DNA of 64,000 nt. It comes from Brachypterus glaber. Lineage: Eukaryota; Arthropoda; Insecta; Coleoptera; Kateretidae. Position 1 is the first letter of the stretch, and the number at the start of each line of letters is the position of its first letter. The stretch covers positions 68,552,357 to 68,616,356 of the forward strand of contig OY294044.1 of assembly GCA_958510825.1 (NCBI GenBank), read 5' to 3'. The notes beneath the pieces are model-generated. The model made no database searches and was not told the DNA's origin. It saw nothing but the letters and a program-made list of their open reading frames with translations. Below are positions 20,246 through 31,183 of this stretch, piece after piece. The translations under genes and the position numbers were made by a program.

Positions 20246-20713
20246 TTTTGTTATATATTGTTGTTTGTTTATTGTTTATAGTCATTGAGGTTCAGTTCAG
20301 CTACAATAATTTACATAAATATAAAAATTATGCTTTTTATACTTAAAACAATAACAAATCTTCAAAGAAATTTTCCAGTTGTAATTTTTCCTTCTGTATA
20401 ACTCAAATGCAAGATATCTGGAGGCCTTAGCCCTCCTCCAGTCATCTTGCTCAAATGTTTGTCATTTCTTCTGGAACTTTTTTAATTTTTGTCAGTTATG
20501 GTTTTTTGGTCAGTTTCTTCGAATATACCATTTGACTGGTGTTATCTGCATTTCCAGAACTAGAGAATAATATATCATAGTTCATATTACCAATGAAAAC
20601 TAGAATTAATTTTAGCTTGATACCATCATACAAATAATTTTCTTTTCAACACAATAAGACAAACAAATTGACATATCACTGCAATCTATTTCAGAAACGA
20701 AATATATAGGCTA
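20246..20713. other. Stretch without recognised feature
   Basis: Nothing identified. Confidence 0.45.
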
Positions 20714-21539
20714 CACTGTAAAAACTGCATGTAAAATAATGTAAAAATACATGAATTTACATAGTACGGAATAGTAAATTTACTATTCTGGACTATGCAT
20801 AATTCATGAATTTATGTAAAATAATGTAAAATAATGTAAAAGAATGTAAAATAATGTAAAAGAATGTAAAATATTGTAAAATAATGTAAAAAAATATATT
20901 TACATTGATTTACATATTTTTACATGATTTTACAATGTCAGGCTATGTTATTTTAAGACGCGCGTGCGCTTTGGACAATAACCAAGAGGGCGTCGCATCA
21001 TGAGACGGACCGTTTAATATTGTTATTGTACGCATGCTGCTAGGTTAAAGTGTTAAAAGTGTAAAAACGGTAAATATTATTTATGTACGATATTTAAATG
21101 CTTTATTTGTGGCCTAAAATTTATAATCATTATAAATTACGATCTTTATCAACCAATAGATCTTTAAAGAAAGATGTAAGCAGTTTCTACTCGTATTAAG
21201 GGTGCAAATCGTTTGGTTTATTAAACCAAATAATCTTTACGCTACGATATTTCAAAAAAGCTTTAACACAGAGACTTGTAATTTGGAACAAACATTTTCT
21301 AAGTAGTAAATATATTTTTTCAAATTTCAAGTCTATGCAAAATATTACCATTCTGGACTATGTAATTTTTACCGTTCCGGTCTATGCAAAATATTATCAT
21401 TATGGACTATGTAATTTTTACTGTTCCGGTCTATGCAAAACATTACCATTACGGACTATGTAATTTTTACCATTCCGGTCTATGGCAACGTATTACCATT
21501 TACGGACTATGTAATTTAATGTAATTTATTTTGACCGTG
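20714..21539. mobile_element. TA-flanked element with terminal tandem repeats
   Basis: Bordered by TA (20712-20713, 21540-21541); ends CACTGTAAAAAC and (inverted) CACGGTCAAAAT form only a short imperfect terminal repeat. The left side holds a 10-bp tandem array (TAAAATAATG/TAAAAGAATG, about 20815-20890). The right side holds about 3.5 copies of a 49-bp unit with GGACTATGTAATTTTTACC (about 21345-21520). The core 20950-21060 is GC-rich (ACGCGCGTGCGC, GGGCGTCGCATC). It resembles 42974-43824 in size and layout. No protein frame was recognised. Confidence 0.6.
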
Positions 21540-21549
21540 TAATTCCTCT

Positions 21550-21576
21550 AAACGTGATAGTGTCACTATCACGTTT
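21550..21576. repeat. 27-bp perfect palindrome
   Basis: AAACGTGATAGTG, one T, then CACTATCACGTTT. It lies 10 bp from the right end of the preceding element. Role unknown. Confidence 0.7.
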
Positions 21577-22072
21577 AAACGGATCATACTTTGGTAGAAC
21601 TGACCATCTCAATTTAACGTTCCTTGACGGAACCCTCCGTTGGACCGGGCACTTTACTGACGTGCTGTTGGTTCCAGTCCGCCACTAATATTTGTAATAG
21701 GTTATTACTATAACATACATATTTTGCAGATTGTATTTTAATACAGCCACAAACACTTCTAGGAATATTACTTCCGACTCGAAAGGCACCGAAATATTTC
21801 ATTCGTGCTCAAAAAATTTGGTTAGGTTTGATAATAAATTTTTTGGATTTTTTGTTTCCAAATCTGTAACATGTATAAAAAAGTCCCTCCAATATCAGCT
21901 TAATAGAGACAAGTAATAGGGCTGCAATTTCCGCCTCTAAACAAATCTACGCTGTCCCTATTTTTTAGCTGAAACTTTTTTTTTAGTCAAAGAACAAGTT
22001 TGGAGTTTTTGAGGTGGATGATCTTTTTTTTTTCATCAGCTTTTTGTCGTTTCAAACAAAAAACTGAAATTA
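21577..22072. other. Stretch with possible decayed coding piece
   Basis: Bases 21602-21690 are less AT-rich and open in one frame (LTFLDGTLRWTG), faintly like a DDE transposase, but too short to assign. The rest is AT-rich. Confidence 0.35.
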
Positions 22073-23146
22073 CACACGGGTAACCTTAAACAAAGTTAAA
22101 TGGAAAGTCAAACCACTCCGGATTTGTTGATTTTAGGTTGTTTTTGGGACATATCCAAACAGTTTTTGACAAAAATTGAAATCGCTCACGAAGCCGTTTT
22201 TAAATAAAGTCAAATGACTTTTCTTCTTCTTCAAGTTTTTCCTGACATCACAATACGGAGTTTTTTCTATGACACACCATATAGCATAGGTACTACCCAT
22301 GATACTCAATATAATTATGACCATTCACACGCCTACTTTGTCAATGTCCAAAATAAGAGGACCGTAAATTTGGACATTAACAAAGTATTTTGATTTCAGG
22401 AAAAACTTGAAGAAGAAGAATGACTTTGGGGGTCTTCCATAAAATACGTCACACTTTTTTAGGTGATTGACATAGATCTTAGCACAAAGAATTTATAATC
22501 GATTTTCGTCCAGGGTGTATCAACCCATTTTTGGATGTCTTGAATCACTGGCATCCCCTCAACTTTGTCAGTCAGGAATGAAATGGGTATCCACTTCTTT
22601 GTTTTCCAATCATATTGCATCTTCATCATCTGAGTCATACTCTGTATTATAGTCAACGAACTAATAACCCTTCCCTAGAATACGCATACCGTTAATATAA
22701 ATTATCGCCAACATCTCGGTTTGTTTGTAAACAAATAATAGGTATATTCAGGCCTGAACAATAACAACTAGTAACTGTTATTGTTGTCTCTGTTAGAACA
22801 AAGCTGTGCGAGTAAGACAGAGGAATGTATATGCTGGCTACGTTTTTGTCAGTTTTTACGAATGAAATGCCTATTCTAGAGAGAAGAGTTATTAGTTCGT
22901 TGATTATAGTAATTGTGTAGAACTTTGCGCAGCGATCCATTTAACCAGCATGTCACACTTCGTCACAGATGCCTCTTCCCCTCTAAAGGTGTGACGTATG
23001 TTATGGACGACCCCTTATTTAAAAACGTCTTCGTGAGCGATTTCTATTTTTGTCAAAAACTGGAAATGTCCCAAAAACAACCTAAAATCAAAAAATCCGG
23101 GGTGGTTTGAATTTTCATTTAACTTTGTTTAAGGCTACCCGTATAC
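22073..23146. mobile_element. 1.07-kb complex foldback element
   Basis: Outer arms (22073-22210 and about 23015-23146) are inverted copies sharing CTTAAACAAAGTTAAAT and GTTGTTTTTGGGACAT. Inner inverted pairs include CTTCTTCTTCAAGTTTTTCC (22224) against 22402-22420, and a 40-bp pair at 22636-22676 / 22868-22911 (AACGAACTAATAAC). Direct and inverted pieces are mixed, so at least two foldbacks appear merged. The right end reads GGCTACCCGTATACACCC. Confidence 0.6.
22459..22656 (-). CDS. Coding-like ORF of unknown function inside foldback
   Basis: A 65-codon frame on the minus strand with a protein-like composition (DWKTKKWIPISFLTDK, PVIQDIQKWVDTPWTK). I do not recognise a family. No signal peptide, membrane segment or cysteine pattern is seen. 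Its ends coincide with the inner inverted repeats of the foldback, so it may be a captured exon or a transposon-internal fragment. It may also be a chance frame. Confidence 0.2.
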   Translation of the reverse strand: MTIIQSMTQMMKMQYDWKTKKWIPISFLTDKVEGMPVIQDIQKWVDTPWTKIDYKFFVLRSMSIT

Positions 23147-23955
23147 ACCCCTATATCTATTTCTCTTGAACTATTTTATTTTTAAAAGTATTTCAAGGTC
23201 AAGGCTGAATAAATGTTGGCATAGCTTCAAGTTAATTAACTTGGCAAAATGAGAAAAACAGCTATTTTTTTGCAACAAAGCTAAAATTTTGCATCAAAAA
23301 GACTTAAATTAAACACGTATACCAAATTTAAAGTTTTACACTCGGTTCTTTTTAGTTAAGATCAACTGAGGGGGTGAGAAGCCAAGGGGTACAAGTGACA
23401 TTTTAAACGAAATTGAGTGAGGCATATGAGTAGGTTTTTGAGGCTTAGTACAACCTATTCCCATGCCTAATTCAATTTTGTTAAAAATGTCAATTGTACC
23501 CCTTGGCTTCTCACCTCCTCAACTAAAAATTAGCCATCCCCTGAAATAATGGGAAATCTGGCCATAGATAAGGTGCATACGTGCATCTGTGGTTGATTAA
23601 TTATAATTAGATTTTGTAATTAATATGTATATATATATTTGCATATGTGTACTGCAGTTTTAATTTCTATTAAACGCGTTCTAAGTGGTTATTGCCATAT
23701 CGGTTGACAATTACAATTTGTACTTTAGTGGTTTTCAGAATAGTATTATAGTATATTAAATAACTAGTGTGGAAAGTGACATATTTCACGCGAGTGGGAT
23801 GGTTTGAAACCCCACGAGTGTAAGAAATACACTTTTCCAAAAAAATATAAAGTTTAAACTTTAAGAATTCTTCATTTAATATTTTCTAATTTTTATTACT
23901 TATTCCGAGAATTTTTGAGAAAAGCAAAACACAAAATAGCATACAAATTTATATA
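23147..23955. other. Stretch with a short inverted pair
   Basis: GTGAGAAGCCAAGGGGTACA (about 23375) recurs inverted at about 23495 around CAATTGACATTTT-type sequence, forming an approximately 150-bp foldback (23360-23525). No gene. Confidence 0.5.
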
Positions 23956-24675
23956 CAGTGCGGTCCAAAAGTCACCCCCCTCCCCTTTAACTTTTGAACA
24001 AGTTGAGATATCGACTTCAAATTTAGAACTCTTAAATAAGACAACTTAAACTATCTTTTAGCATATATTTGATATTTTCAGCTCTTAAAATGTGGGCAGG
24101 GGGGCATGGGGGGACATTTTTTTTAATGGAAAGGGGGTCGTGTGATACATCATTTTAAAGCTTATAAAATTCTCTATTTAAACTAACATTTTTAAATTTT
24201 TTAATTTTTTTTTTTAAGGTTTTGATTTTTCAATTTTTTGTGCTAAAACATTCGATTTTTTAAGTTTTTTTTATAAATTTTTATTTATGTCAACTAAAAT
24301 TAGTTTAAAAGTATAATTAACATTTTTTTATGATGAAATTAGGCATTTTTAAAAAATTATTTGTTTTTTTAGAAGAATTTTGACCTTAATACCCATTTTC
24401 AACCCCATTTTAAAAACCCAATTTTTTTTTTATTTAAAAATATGGAGTTAAATGGAGAATTTTATAAGCTTTAAAATGATGTATTACACGACCCCCCTTT
24501 CCATTTAAAAAAATGTGCCCCCATGCCCCCCTGCCCACATTTTAAGAGCTGAAAGTATTAAATATATGCTAAAAGATAGTTTAAGTTGTCTTATTTAAAA
24601 GTTCCAAATTTGAAGTCGTTATCTCAACTGGTTCAAAAGTTAAGAAGGGGGGGGGGTGACTTTTGAACCGCTCTG
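23956..24675. mobile_element. 720-bp TA-flanked foldback, family A
   Basis: Ends CAGTGCGGTCCAAAAGTCAC and (inverted) CAGAGCGGTTCAAAAGTCAC, TA on both sides (23954-23955, 24676-24677). Arms of about 250-300 bp pair almost throughout, including TTAAAATGTGGGCAGGGGGG and its inverse. A half copy ends at 58090. This is a long-arm Tc1/mariner-type MITE without coding capacity. Confidence 0.8.
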
Positions 24676-24681
24676 TATGTA

Positions 24682-25287
24682 CAGTGTGTCCCCGGATCGA
24701 CTTGACATTACCACAAAATTACCTTTTTTTTTCGAATTAAGAAAAACTGCTTTGGGACTTTGCCCTCCTTGCTTAAAAACTAATTTTTGTCAAAATAAAA
24801 TTTTTTAAAATTAAAGGTGGCGCCAGATATCAGTGAAAGAGTAAAAATTTTTCAGGTAAACGTTTCGGTAAAAGATACGAAAAAAAGTTATTTTAAAAAA
24901 TATTTATAATCTAAAATAAGAGCCGCATGCCAAAATTTAATACTTTTACTTCATAAATTTTTTTTATTAAACAAGCACTGGAAACTTTTAAAAAAATTAT
25001 TACGAATTAAAATTATTAAAATTTGACGTGCGGCTCTTATTTTTAATTTATAATCTATTTTTTAAATGTCTTTTTTTGTTTTTTTGTATCTGTTACGAAA
25101 AGGTAAGTTTATCTGAAAACTTTATACTTTTTCACTGATATCTGGCGCCACCTACAATTTTTAAAAAATTTATTTCAACAAAAATTAGTTTTTACGCAAG
25201 CAGGGCAAAGTCCCAAATCAGTTTTTCTTAATTAAAAAAAAAAATGGTCATTTTGTGGGATTGTCAAGTCGATCCGGGGACACACTG
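24682..25287. mobile_element. 606-bp TA-flanked foldback, family B
   Basis: Ends CAGTGTGTCCCCGGATCGAC are perfectly inverted on the right; TA at 24680-24681 and 25288-25289. Arms of about 290 bp include GGTGGCGCCAGATATCAGTG and its inverse. It starts only 6 bp after family A ends. No protein is encoded. Confidence 0.85.
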
Positions 25288-25289
25288 TA

Positions 25290-26328
25290 TGTCAACAGGA
25301 AATATTTATTTTATTTACATTTAGTTTTCTTGGTTTTATATTTAATACAACATATTATGGAAGGTCAGCACTGTTTAATGGGTTGCCTAATCGCAAGCAT
25401 CTTTTAAATCAAGGAAAATTTGACAGTTTACTAATTAAATTTGATTTATGTGGATATGCTGCCATATGAGACTGTAAAATTCTACAATGTTTTACATTTC
25501 ATGAGGAAATATTGATGTTTTTTATAAAATGTAAGGTAACTAAATCACAAATTAAGTAATTTTTATAAAATCTAGACATTAATAAAACATATTAAGTTAT
25601 ATTGACTTGGGTCAAAATATTAAGGTTCTAACTATAGTTTTTATTTTTGACATGAAAAACAGAAATATTTTGATTGAAAAACATAAAAGATATCATAAAA
25701 TTCTGTGATGAAAGGTAGAAAATGTCATATAAAACGAGGTGAGCTAAATTCGTAGAATCTACAACGTAAATTAAGGCAAACCTACATACATAAATATCAA
25801 ACTAGGGTGATATAGAAATATCAAACTAGCGTTTTCTGAAGAACAAAAGAGTGTGCTAAATGTCATTTTTATAGGGGATCGTAGGAAAACATATTTGCGC
25901 CTTTGGGTTATCCTATCTTGTTTTCTAAAAGAAATTTAAATAATTTACGAGTAGAGCAAAACAAATTAAATGAAAATGAAAACCCAGTTACCATACGTCT
26001 TTTTTCAATTTTTATTAATTAATTTACTCAATAATTTTATGTGGGGTGCCAAGAAAAGATTGGAAAAAAAATAATAATAAGTCCTAAGACTCTCAAGACT
26101 TTTTATGTTAAAATAATAAAAATGGTAATAATCCCACATATTTAGGCGTAGATGCCCAATTAGGTTTCTCTAACATGAGAAAAGTTTCAGAAAAATCCAA
26201 GTTTCACGGATAATTTTTGCTCAAAATTTCCTGATTCTTGGGGAAAACGTATTTTAACTTAAGACTTTTATTAACTTTTACAAGAACTTTTTTGTAATAA
26301 ATTAAAAGAGTCGCCATCCATGTGAAAT
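25290..26328. other. AT-rich stretch, nothing recognised
   Basis: No gene or repeat pair was identified. Confidence 0.45.
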
Positions 26329-26529
26329 ATGACTATTTTAACAGTTTTGTTATTGCTATTTCTTATTGATGACAACGTCCTTGCAAAACCCAGTCGTGAT
26401 TGTTGGTTTTTCATTTGTTCAAATCAACGGATTACATCGCTCGACACGACCGATTACATAACGTCGAATGTTTTTGGATTTTTTGCCCCCGAGCCCCCGA
26501 CCCGCCTCGACACAATAACATTGCAATGA
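26329..26529 (+). CDS. Candidate small secreted peptide, 66 aa
   Basis: The frame starts MTILTVLLLLFLIDDNVLA, a plausible signal peptide with cleavage after residue 19 (VLA), followed by KPSRDCWFFICSNQR with two cysteines spaced C-x4-C, then an acidic and proline-bearing tail ending at a stop. An in-frame upstream ATG-TGA just before supports this start. The DNA from about 26385 to 26590 is far richer in CpG and GC than its surroundings. I do not recognise the peptide. Two other frames across the same CpG-rich DNA are also open (65 aa from 26400, 71 aa on the minus strand), so long open frames partly reflect base composition, and this may be a chance ORF. Confidence 0.3.
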   Translation: MTILTVLLLLFLIDDNVLAKPSRDCWFFICSNQRITSLDTTDYITSNVFGFFAPEPPTRLDTITLQ

Positions 26530-26590
26530 TCGGTCGTGAGATGCCATTTTTTCGCTGTAATCGAGATGGATGCAATTCTGATCGACGGTT
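26385..26590. promoter_or_regulatory. CpG-rich patch
   Basis: Roughly twenty CpG dinucleotides occur in about 200 bp (clusters such as ATCGCTCGACACGACCGA and CCCGACCCGCCTCGAC) in DNA otherwise poor in CpG. It could be an exon, a promoter-like island or a recent insertion. Confidence 0.4.
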
Positions 26591-26599
26591 TATATAGAT

Positions 26600-27393
26600 T
26601 TTTCGTAATCTGTTGCATGGAAAATGAGGTAATTTTTCAGATGGCAAAAAAGACTATATAGATACCTTATGAACGTTTAGAAAATAACATAAATGAAAAG
26701 TGTTTTGCAATAACATGTTAACCCACATTATGAAATAAGAAAAGATTTTTGAACAGTTTACTTAATATCTTTCAAAAGATTTGAATTAAATATAAAAAAT
26801 TTTTTACAAACTACGTGTGATGCATAAACAATTGACGCAAAAATAAACGTTAAAACATATTAAGGAAAATGTTGAACCACTTACTGTTATCTTACAATGT
26901 GGGTTAACAACCCAAATAATAATCTAAATAATCTAAATTTGGTAAAATTATTTTTTATTTAGTTTAAAAGTTGTAGCTAAAAGCCAAACAAAAGAGTTAC
27001 AAAATTGGCAAAGGGGCCAACATTGAAAACTGCCCCGAGTTGATATTTTCAACATATAGCCTGTTGAAAAACAGGCTTAAAGGCTTATTATAATATCTAC
27101 TAACATTTTTCGGACTTCACTCCGCTTTTTAAACGGGTTTAGCAAGAAAAAATGCTCTCATCAAAATCTGTTTATTTAGACTCAATAATTTAATTTTTAG
27201 GTTAAAACTCGAAATATATAATTATAAACAAAATTATATATAAACAACTCATATTATTACAAACAAATAAGTCCAAAATATTTTTGGAACACATAAAAAA
27301 ATTACATTAAACGACGTAAAATAAAAACATAAACATAAATCAACTGATTTAAAATCTTTGACATTTGATATTTAAGCGCTGTTGCCAGTGATA
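26600..27393. other. AT-rich stretch, nothing recognised
   Basis: A short CCTGTTGAAAAACAGG palindrome is seen at 27059-27074. No gene. Confidence 0.45.
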
Positions 27394-27659
27394 CATAGAA
27401 AAAACGGATTCCTTGAACCACGGACTCGTGTCTTTGGATGTGTTCAAAGCCATATTCTCTTGTTTCAAGGCTGGCATTTTCTTGAACCAAAGTCAATTTC
27501 CTTGAATAAAGAGCGCGGATTTTTATTCCAAAACCCGTGCTTTTTATTCAAGGACATTGACTTTGGTTCAAGAAAATGCCAGCCTTGAAACAAGAGAATA
27601 TGGCCTTGAACATATACAAAGACACGTGTCCTTGGTTCAAGGAATCCTTTTTTTCTATG
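27394..27659. mobile_element. 266-bp TA-flanked palindromic MITE
   Basis: Nearly the whole element is one inverted repeat: CATAGAAAAAACGGATTCCT at the left end pairs with the right end, and TTGAACCAAAGTCAATTTCC pairs across the centre. TA borders at 27392-27393 and 27660-27661. A half copy lies at about 48236-48363. Open frames on both strands are by-products of the palindrome. Confidence 0.85.
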
Positions 27660-27661
27660 TA

Positions 27662-28555
27662 CTTTCAACTAATTGTAATTAAAAATCAGGATGATTTGTT
27701 ATCCTCCTATTAAAACTAATTCAAAGAATAATAAAAATAATTTTACTATGGTTTGTTTCTTCAAGCAAGATAGTAAATTAAAAATTGCACAGTGAATATT
27801 TTCAAAACATATTCGAATATTGGATGTGCGAATATACTGCGTAGTTTATTTTTTAAAACATAACCACATTCTATACACAAACATATACTATTCAAACCTG
27901 TTTAAAAAAAATATGTACTGTGCGATTTTTAATTTACTATCTTGAAAAACAGACCATAGTACTTTTATTTCTATTCTTTCAAGATAATAATAATTGGGCG
28001 AAACGTTTTGTAACAATAAAACTAATATTTCTTATTTAATGCCAGCTACCGTATAAGCAATTAAACGGACTGTATAATTAAAGATCGTTAAGATATCGTG
28101 TGTCGAAACTGATTGAAATTGGCGTATCAAATCAGTATTTTTTTTTTGTGAAAGTGGCGTGTCAGTAAAACTGACCGATACCAACATAATACATATCATG
28201 TTTTGTTGCTATATAATTTATTGTTATTGAATTTTTTTGATTCATAATCTGAGATTTTATCTCAAGTTGATATTATTACTTTCTCGGTCTAACAACTTTT
28301 TACGGTTCTCACACAAAACTTCGTCAATTTTTTTTTATAAGTAGCCCTTTTTTTATTGCAATGTCATCTATGGCACTAACTAAATAAGTCATTCGTTTGG
28401 ACTTTTCAAAACATTCAATATTCATGCTACCAACCAATGGCATTCGATTTACAGCAATAAATATGCTAGCAATATTTTTTCAGCAATAAATGAATTTGTA
28501 AGATTTAGAGATCTATGGTGCATGTAACTTTATTACCAGTAAGTTACTGGCATAC
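27662..28555. other. AT-rich stretch with decayed inverted pair
   Basis: TACTATGGTTTGTTTyTTCAAG (27744) and its approximate inverse near 27935-27965 (CTTGAAAAACAGACCATAGT) enclose about 190 bp, an old foldback. No gene. Confidence 0.5.
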
Positions 28556-28580
28556 CTATGGTTACTGGCAGTAACCATAG
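28556..28580. repeat. 25-bp palindrome
   Basis: CTATGGTTACT, GGC, AGTAACCATAG: perfect arms of 11 bp. Confidence 0.7.
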
Positions 28581-28617
28581 CAGGATTGTGAAAAAGTACA
28601 CTTTTTTTTTAATTTTC

Positions 28618-28735
28618 CAGGCCGGTGGACAAAACCGGACAAAATTGGAGAAAACTGGACAAAATTGTACAAAACTGGAAAAAATTGGACAAAACTGGAA
28701 AAAATTGGACAAAGCTGGACAAAATAAAAAATTAT
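28618..28735. repeat. GGACAAAA minisatellite
   Basis: Tandem degenerate copies of a 10-bp half unit, alternately TTGGACAAAA and CTGGAAAAAA, over about 110 bp. Related GTCCAATTTTGTCC motifs recur inverted at 29360-29650, so this may be the two ends of one decayed element. Frames across it (QNWTKLEKTG type) are repeat translations. Confidence 0.65.
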
Positions 28736-28751
28736 CTCTCATAATATCATA

Positions 28752-28829
28752 TCATTTAAGGTGTTTTTTTCCTAGGGACGCCAAGTTTAAGGCTTGCTTC
28801 AGGGCGCCGAAATGCAAAGGCCGGCCCTG
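28752..28829. mobile_element. hAT-like terminal fragment
   Basis: Read inverted, the end is CAGGGCCGGCCTTTGCATTT, typical of hAT-type termini (CAGGGCCGGC). The partner end was not found nearby, so this is a single end. Confidence 0.45.
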
Positions 28830-29254
28830 ATCCCATCATAGACTATTCTTATTCACTTTGAACCTCTGAATCCTAATCTGGCTTCAAAATTTGCCTTATA
28901 CTCAGGATTTTAAGATAAATGGGTCTGAAACTATTAAAAAAATATTTAATTTGATTTACCTTGGAAACGAGACCAAATAAATTAAATATAGTGCCGATGA
29001 ATTCAGCAGCTTAAATTTAATCCTGTGTTGGATTTAGAAAACAAAAAGTTTTCTACTTTGAGTTTTTTGTTGTTTTTTTTTCTTGCTCTAAAACATAAAT
29101 TATAAGTTATGGAAAGGCAACAGATTTAATAAAAAAATCAATTTTTAAAATTTATAAATGAGGATTATTTTCAATATATAAGTATTTCAAACAGAACTTT
29201 TAGTTTATTAGGTTAACTAACCTAAATTTTATCACATATTTTTGGTATTTTTCG

Positions 29255-29590
29255 TTATGTTTTATTTTAATTATTTAAGTGTTTTTTTAATGTTTCTATG
29301 TATAAATACGTATTTAATAAAAGTAATTACTTGTTTTAAAATTTAATTTAATTTTGATTTTGTCCAAGATTTTGTCCATTTTTTTAAGTTTCTTTGTTTA
29401 AATACGCATTTAATAAAAATAGTTACGTGTTTTAAAATTTAATATTTAATTTAATTTTGATTTTGTCCAATTTTTTTTAATGTTTCTATGTATAAATACC
29501 TATTTATTATTTATATAAAATTTAATATTTAATTTTAATTTGATTTTGGCCAATTTTGTCCAAAATTTGTGGACAAAATCAGTTTTTTTG
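29255..29590. repeat. Tandem array, about 110-bp unit, three copies
   Basis: Units share TTTCTATGTATAAATAC, TTTAATAAAA and TTTGATTTTGTCCA. Not coding. Confidence 0.7.
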
Positions 29591-30164
29591 ATTTTGTCCA
29601 GTCCGGCCAAATTTGATTACTGCCGTCCAGTTTTGTCCACGCGGACAAAATCAAACAACCCTGAACCATAGGAATGTCAAACAAAGCTATAATTTATTTA
29701 TCTAAGATAAATTATCTCGTTAAAATAAATTCGAAGTAGATTTTTTTCTAGAAAGTTTGGTTAGAAAATAGAAATACGAAAAAAACTGTGAGAACAAATC
29801 GCAAAGAAAATATCTATATTTTGTGTAAATTAACAAAAAAAAGGTAAAATTGACGACGAATTGGGAGATGTGTAGTGGACACAGGGCTCCCCAGGATCAG
29901 CCACCTGATTTTTAATCTGGACGTAATTGCTGTGTGAATAAAAAAAGTGTGATCGTACCCCCTACTTTGTAAAAAATAAACCATATATAACTATAAAATT
30001 ACATGTAAAATTGTAAAGTTATATGTACAGTCAATGTACAAAAAGTCAATTTTACATGTACACTGAAAAACAAACCGATCGAAGTTCAAAAGTTAAAAAA
30101 AAATACGTTTTATGTACAGATTTTTTTATAAAATTATAAAAAAAAATACACTGCCCAGTAAAAC
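29591..30164. other. Stretch with TTTTACATGTA motifs
   Basis: Bases 29995-30065 contain several ACATGTAAAATTGTAAA-type motifs that also occur at 31185-31330. No gene. Confidence 0.45.
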
Positions 30165-30480
30165 AGCAATGGATTTTTTATTATTAGATTTACTTTTAAC
30201 AACCTCCTGCCCCTTAGGGAGTGGAGTAAGATTTTTTTATTATCAGATTCACTTTCATCAACCTAAAAAATCCCAGTATACCAATTTTCACGAAAACTAC
30301 CCCCCGCCCCTTTGGGGGTGAAGTTAGAATTTTTTTATAATCAGATTCACTTTCAGCAACCTCAGAAACCCCAATATACCAATTTTCACGAAAACTACCC
30401 CCAGCCCTCAGGGGATGGATTTAGAATTTTTTAATTATCAGATTCACTTTCAGCAACCTCAAAAACTTCAATATGCCCTA
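30165..30480. repeat. Tandem array, about 110-bp unit, three copies
   Basis: Units share TTATyAGATTCACTTTCA, CAACCTcAaAAA and CCAATTTTCACGAAAACTA. The 69-codon frame at 30112-30321 is a translation of the repeat. Confidence 0.75.
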
Positions 30481-31183
30481 GAGGGAAAAGTTATCGTGCC
30501 CACAATATTTCCCGGACAGACCGGATAGACCGACCGACCGATCGACATTTTTTTTTACTTGAAATTGATTTATAAACATAAAACGTCATAAAACGCAAGA
30601 ATACGCAATTTTTTTTTCATTTTTGCACGAATACAAGGCTTTCCTAAATTTTGAAAATTTTTAAAATGGAAAAGCAATACCATTTAAATACAGAATCATG
30701 TTTATTTAGGGGTAACCCCTTTTATCAAAATTGGGTGGGCAATTGATTTTTTTTTTGATAATTTCGTGCTGTACAATTTTTTTTTTATAAAAATGTAATT
30801 TATTTATTTAATTATTGCTAAAACAATAACTTATTTTAATTATCCGTGTGGGCAGTATAGTACAATTAATAAAAATATAAATCAACCTCTAGGATTAAAT
30901 TACCACTAGTTGATTACATTATTTAAATAAACTAGCAATAAATAATATAAACAGTAGATTGTTAATTAACTGGCACAGTTAATCCTTATTTAGTGTGGAT
31001 TTTACACCTTTTCCGTGTAAAACCAGTTAATGATCTGAGCGAAGATATAAATTTTACTTATCTAGCATTTTGTTGTTTTTTTTTGTTCGAATACTAAATA
31101 TTTGAGGTGCAAGAGAAGTTATTTTAGATAACCAACGTCAAACTTCATCATCATGATTAGGAGCAGAAACCTAAAATAATTGC
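30481..31183. other. Dispersed repeat edge, then AT-rich DNA
   Basis: TTTCCCGGACAGACCG at 30508 with CCGACCGACCGATCGAC is shared with 40895-40920, where it also follows an ACCAATTTTTACGAAA-like motif. The remainder is AT-rich without recognised features. Confidence 0.5.

Noticed and set aside
20815..20890. Regularly spaced short repeats considered as a CRISPR-like array
   Set aside because: A simple 10-bp tandem repeat without spacers, in eukaryotic transposon DNA.
21602..21690. Open frame LTFLDGTLRWTGHFTDV, faintly like a Tc1-type transposase
   Set aside because: Only about 30 residues and no second conserved block; I cannot support the assignment.
26400..26597. ORF with CFWIFCPR, which recalls the C-x4-C-P-R pattern of oxytocin/vasopressin-like peptides
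   Set aside because: No signal peptide, no amidation or dibasic site, and it overlaps another open frame in CpG-rich DNA; coincidence is more likely.
27302..27668. Mutually similar ORFs on both strands (EPRTRVFGCVQSHILLFQ type)
   Set aside because: They are the two strands of one palindromic MITE, not genes.
28533..28830. Repetitive ORFs (FVQFCPVFSNF and QNWTKLEKTG)
   Set aside because: Translations of the GGACAAAA minisatellite.
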